Part shown: one piece after another, positions 5,876 through 5,928 of the stretch | How the letters are laid out: every line of letters begins with the position of its first letter | How positions within the stretch are numbered: position 1 is the first letter of the stretch | Source: an uncultured Sphingobium sp. | GTDB lineage: Bacteria; Pseudomonadota; Alphaproteobacteria; Sphingomonadales; Sphingomonadaceae | Direction: 5' to 3' | Assembly: GCA_913773715.1 (NCBI GenBank) | Contig: CAJYHD010000318.1 | Coordinates: forward strand, 1-5,928 | DNA length: 5,928 nt | Made by a program: the position numbers and the translations under genes | Notes under the pieces: model-generated | What the model was told of the DNA's origin: nothing | Seen by the model: only the letters and a program-made list of their open reading frames with translations | The model's database searches: none

Positions 5876-5928
5876 TCACGCTGCGCGATCGAGCAGCTTC
5901 TTCGCCTTGGCCTCCATGTCGAGGCGGG
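5876..5928 (-). CDS. C-terminal end of an unidentified protein (partial)
   Basis: A minus-strand frame open from the right edge ends RLDMEAKAKKLLDRAA and then TGA at 5878-5876. The lysine- and alanine-rich amphipathic helix looks like a genuine protein C-terminus. The stop is followed within 6 nt by a hairpin, as at the other genes here. Only 16 complete codons are visible, so no family can be assigned. The gene would be transcribed towards the parB-like gene with a gap of 214 nt. Confidence 0.55.
   Translation of the reverse strand, partial: RLDMEAKAKKLLDRAA

Noticed and set aside
1..5928. CRISPR array, tRNA, rRNA, insertion sequence ends or iteron-type origin
   Set aside because: No regularly spaced direct repeats, cloverleaf pattern, transposase or iterons were seen. 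Nearly all of the window is coding, and the gaps are short.

Overview
This window reads entirely on the minus strand. It looks like part of an alphaproteobacterial mobile element, most likely a sphingomonad plasmid or integrative element (Sphingomonas, Sphingobium or Novosphingobium type). This is judged from the high GC content, the GC-rich codon use, and a gene set familiar to me from such accessory regions. No replication, conjugation or integrase gene is visible, so the plasmid or ICE assignment is inference.

From right to left, in the direction of transcription, the layout is as follows. (1) 5876-5928 is the last 16 codons of an unidentified gene that enters from the right edge. (2) 5662-5875 is a gene-free leader with two hairpins and an AG-repeat leader motif. 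(3) 3520-5661 encodes a large, 713-residue ParB-family protein. (4) 3387-3519 is an intergenic stretch with a strong hairpin just after the parB-like stop. (5) 3132-3386 encodes a small 84-residue protein that I recognise as a DUF6117 type. (6) 2971-3131 is an intergenic stretch with a terminator-like hairpin and a second copy of the AG-repeat leader motif. (7) 2970 down to 1 holds 990 codons of a very large protein whose C-terminus lies beyond the left edge. It joins an N-terminal class I SAM-dependent (N6-adenine-type) DNA methyltransferase to a Strawberry-notch (Sno) superfamily II helicase/ATPase. No stop interrupts this frame.

The three genes share orientation and very similar GC-rich coding style. 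Each has its own Shine-Dalgarno sequence. Each intergenic gap holds a hairpin 6 to 18 nt after the preceding stop, so the genes look like separately tuned units in one module rather than a tightly overlapping operon. The parB-like gene and the methyltransferase-helicase share an exact 13-base leader element, with a similar block beyond it. An 8-base core of that element also lies inverted beside the Shine-Dalgarno of the DUF6117 gene.

Methyltransferase-Sno fusions resemble phage P1 DarB and the 'polyvalent' proteins of phages and conjugative elements, which are tied to protection of incoming DNA from restriction. A DNA-protection or maintenance role for this module is a reasonable hypothesis, but the sequence alone does not prove it. 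No tRNA, rRNA, CRISPR array, insertion sequence or convincing sigma-70 promoter was seen.
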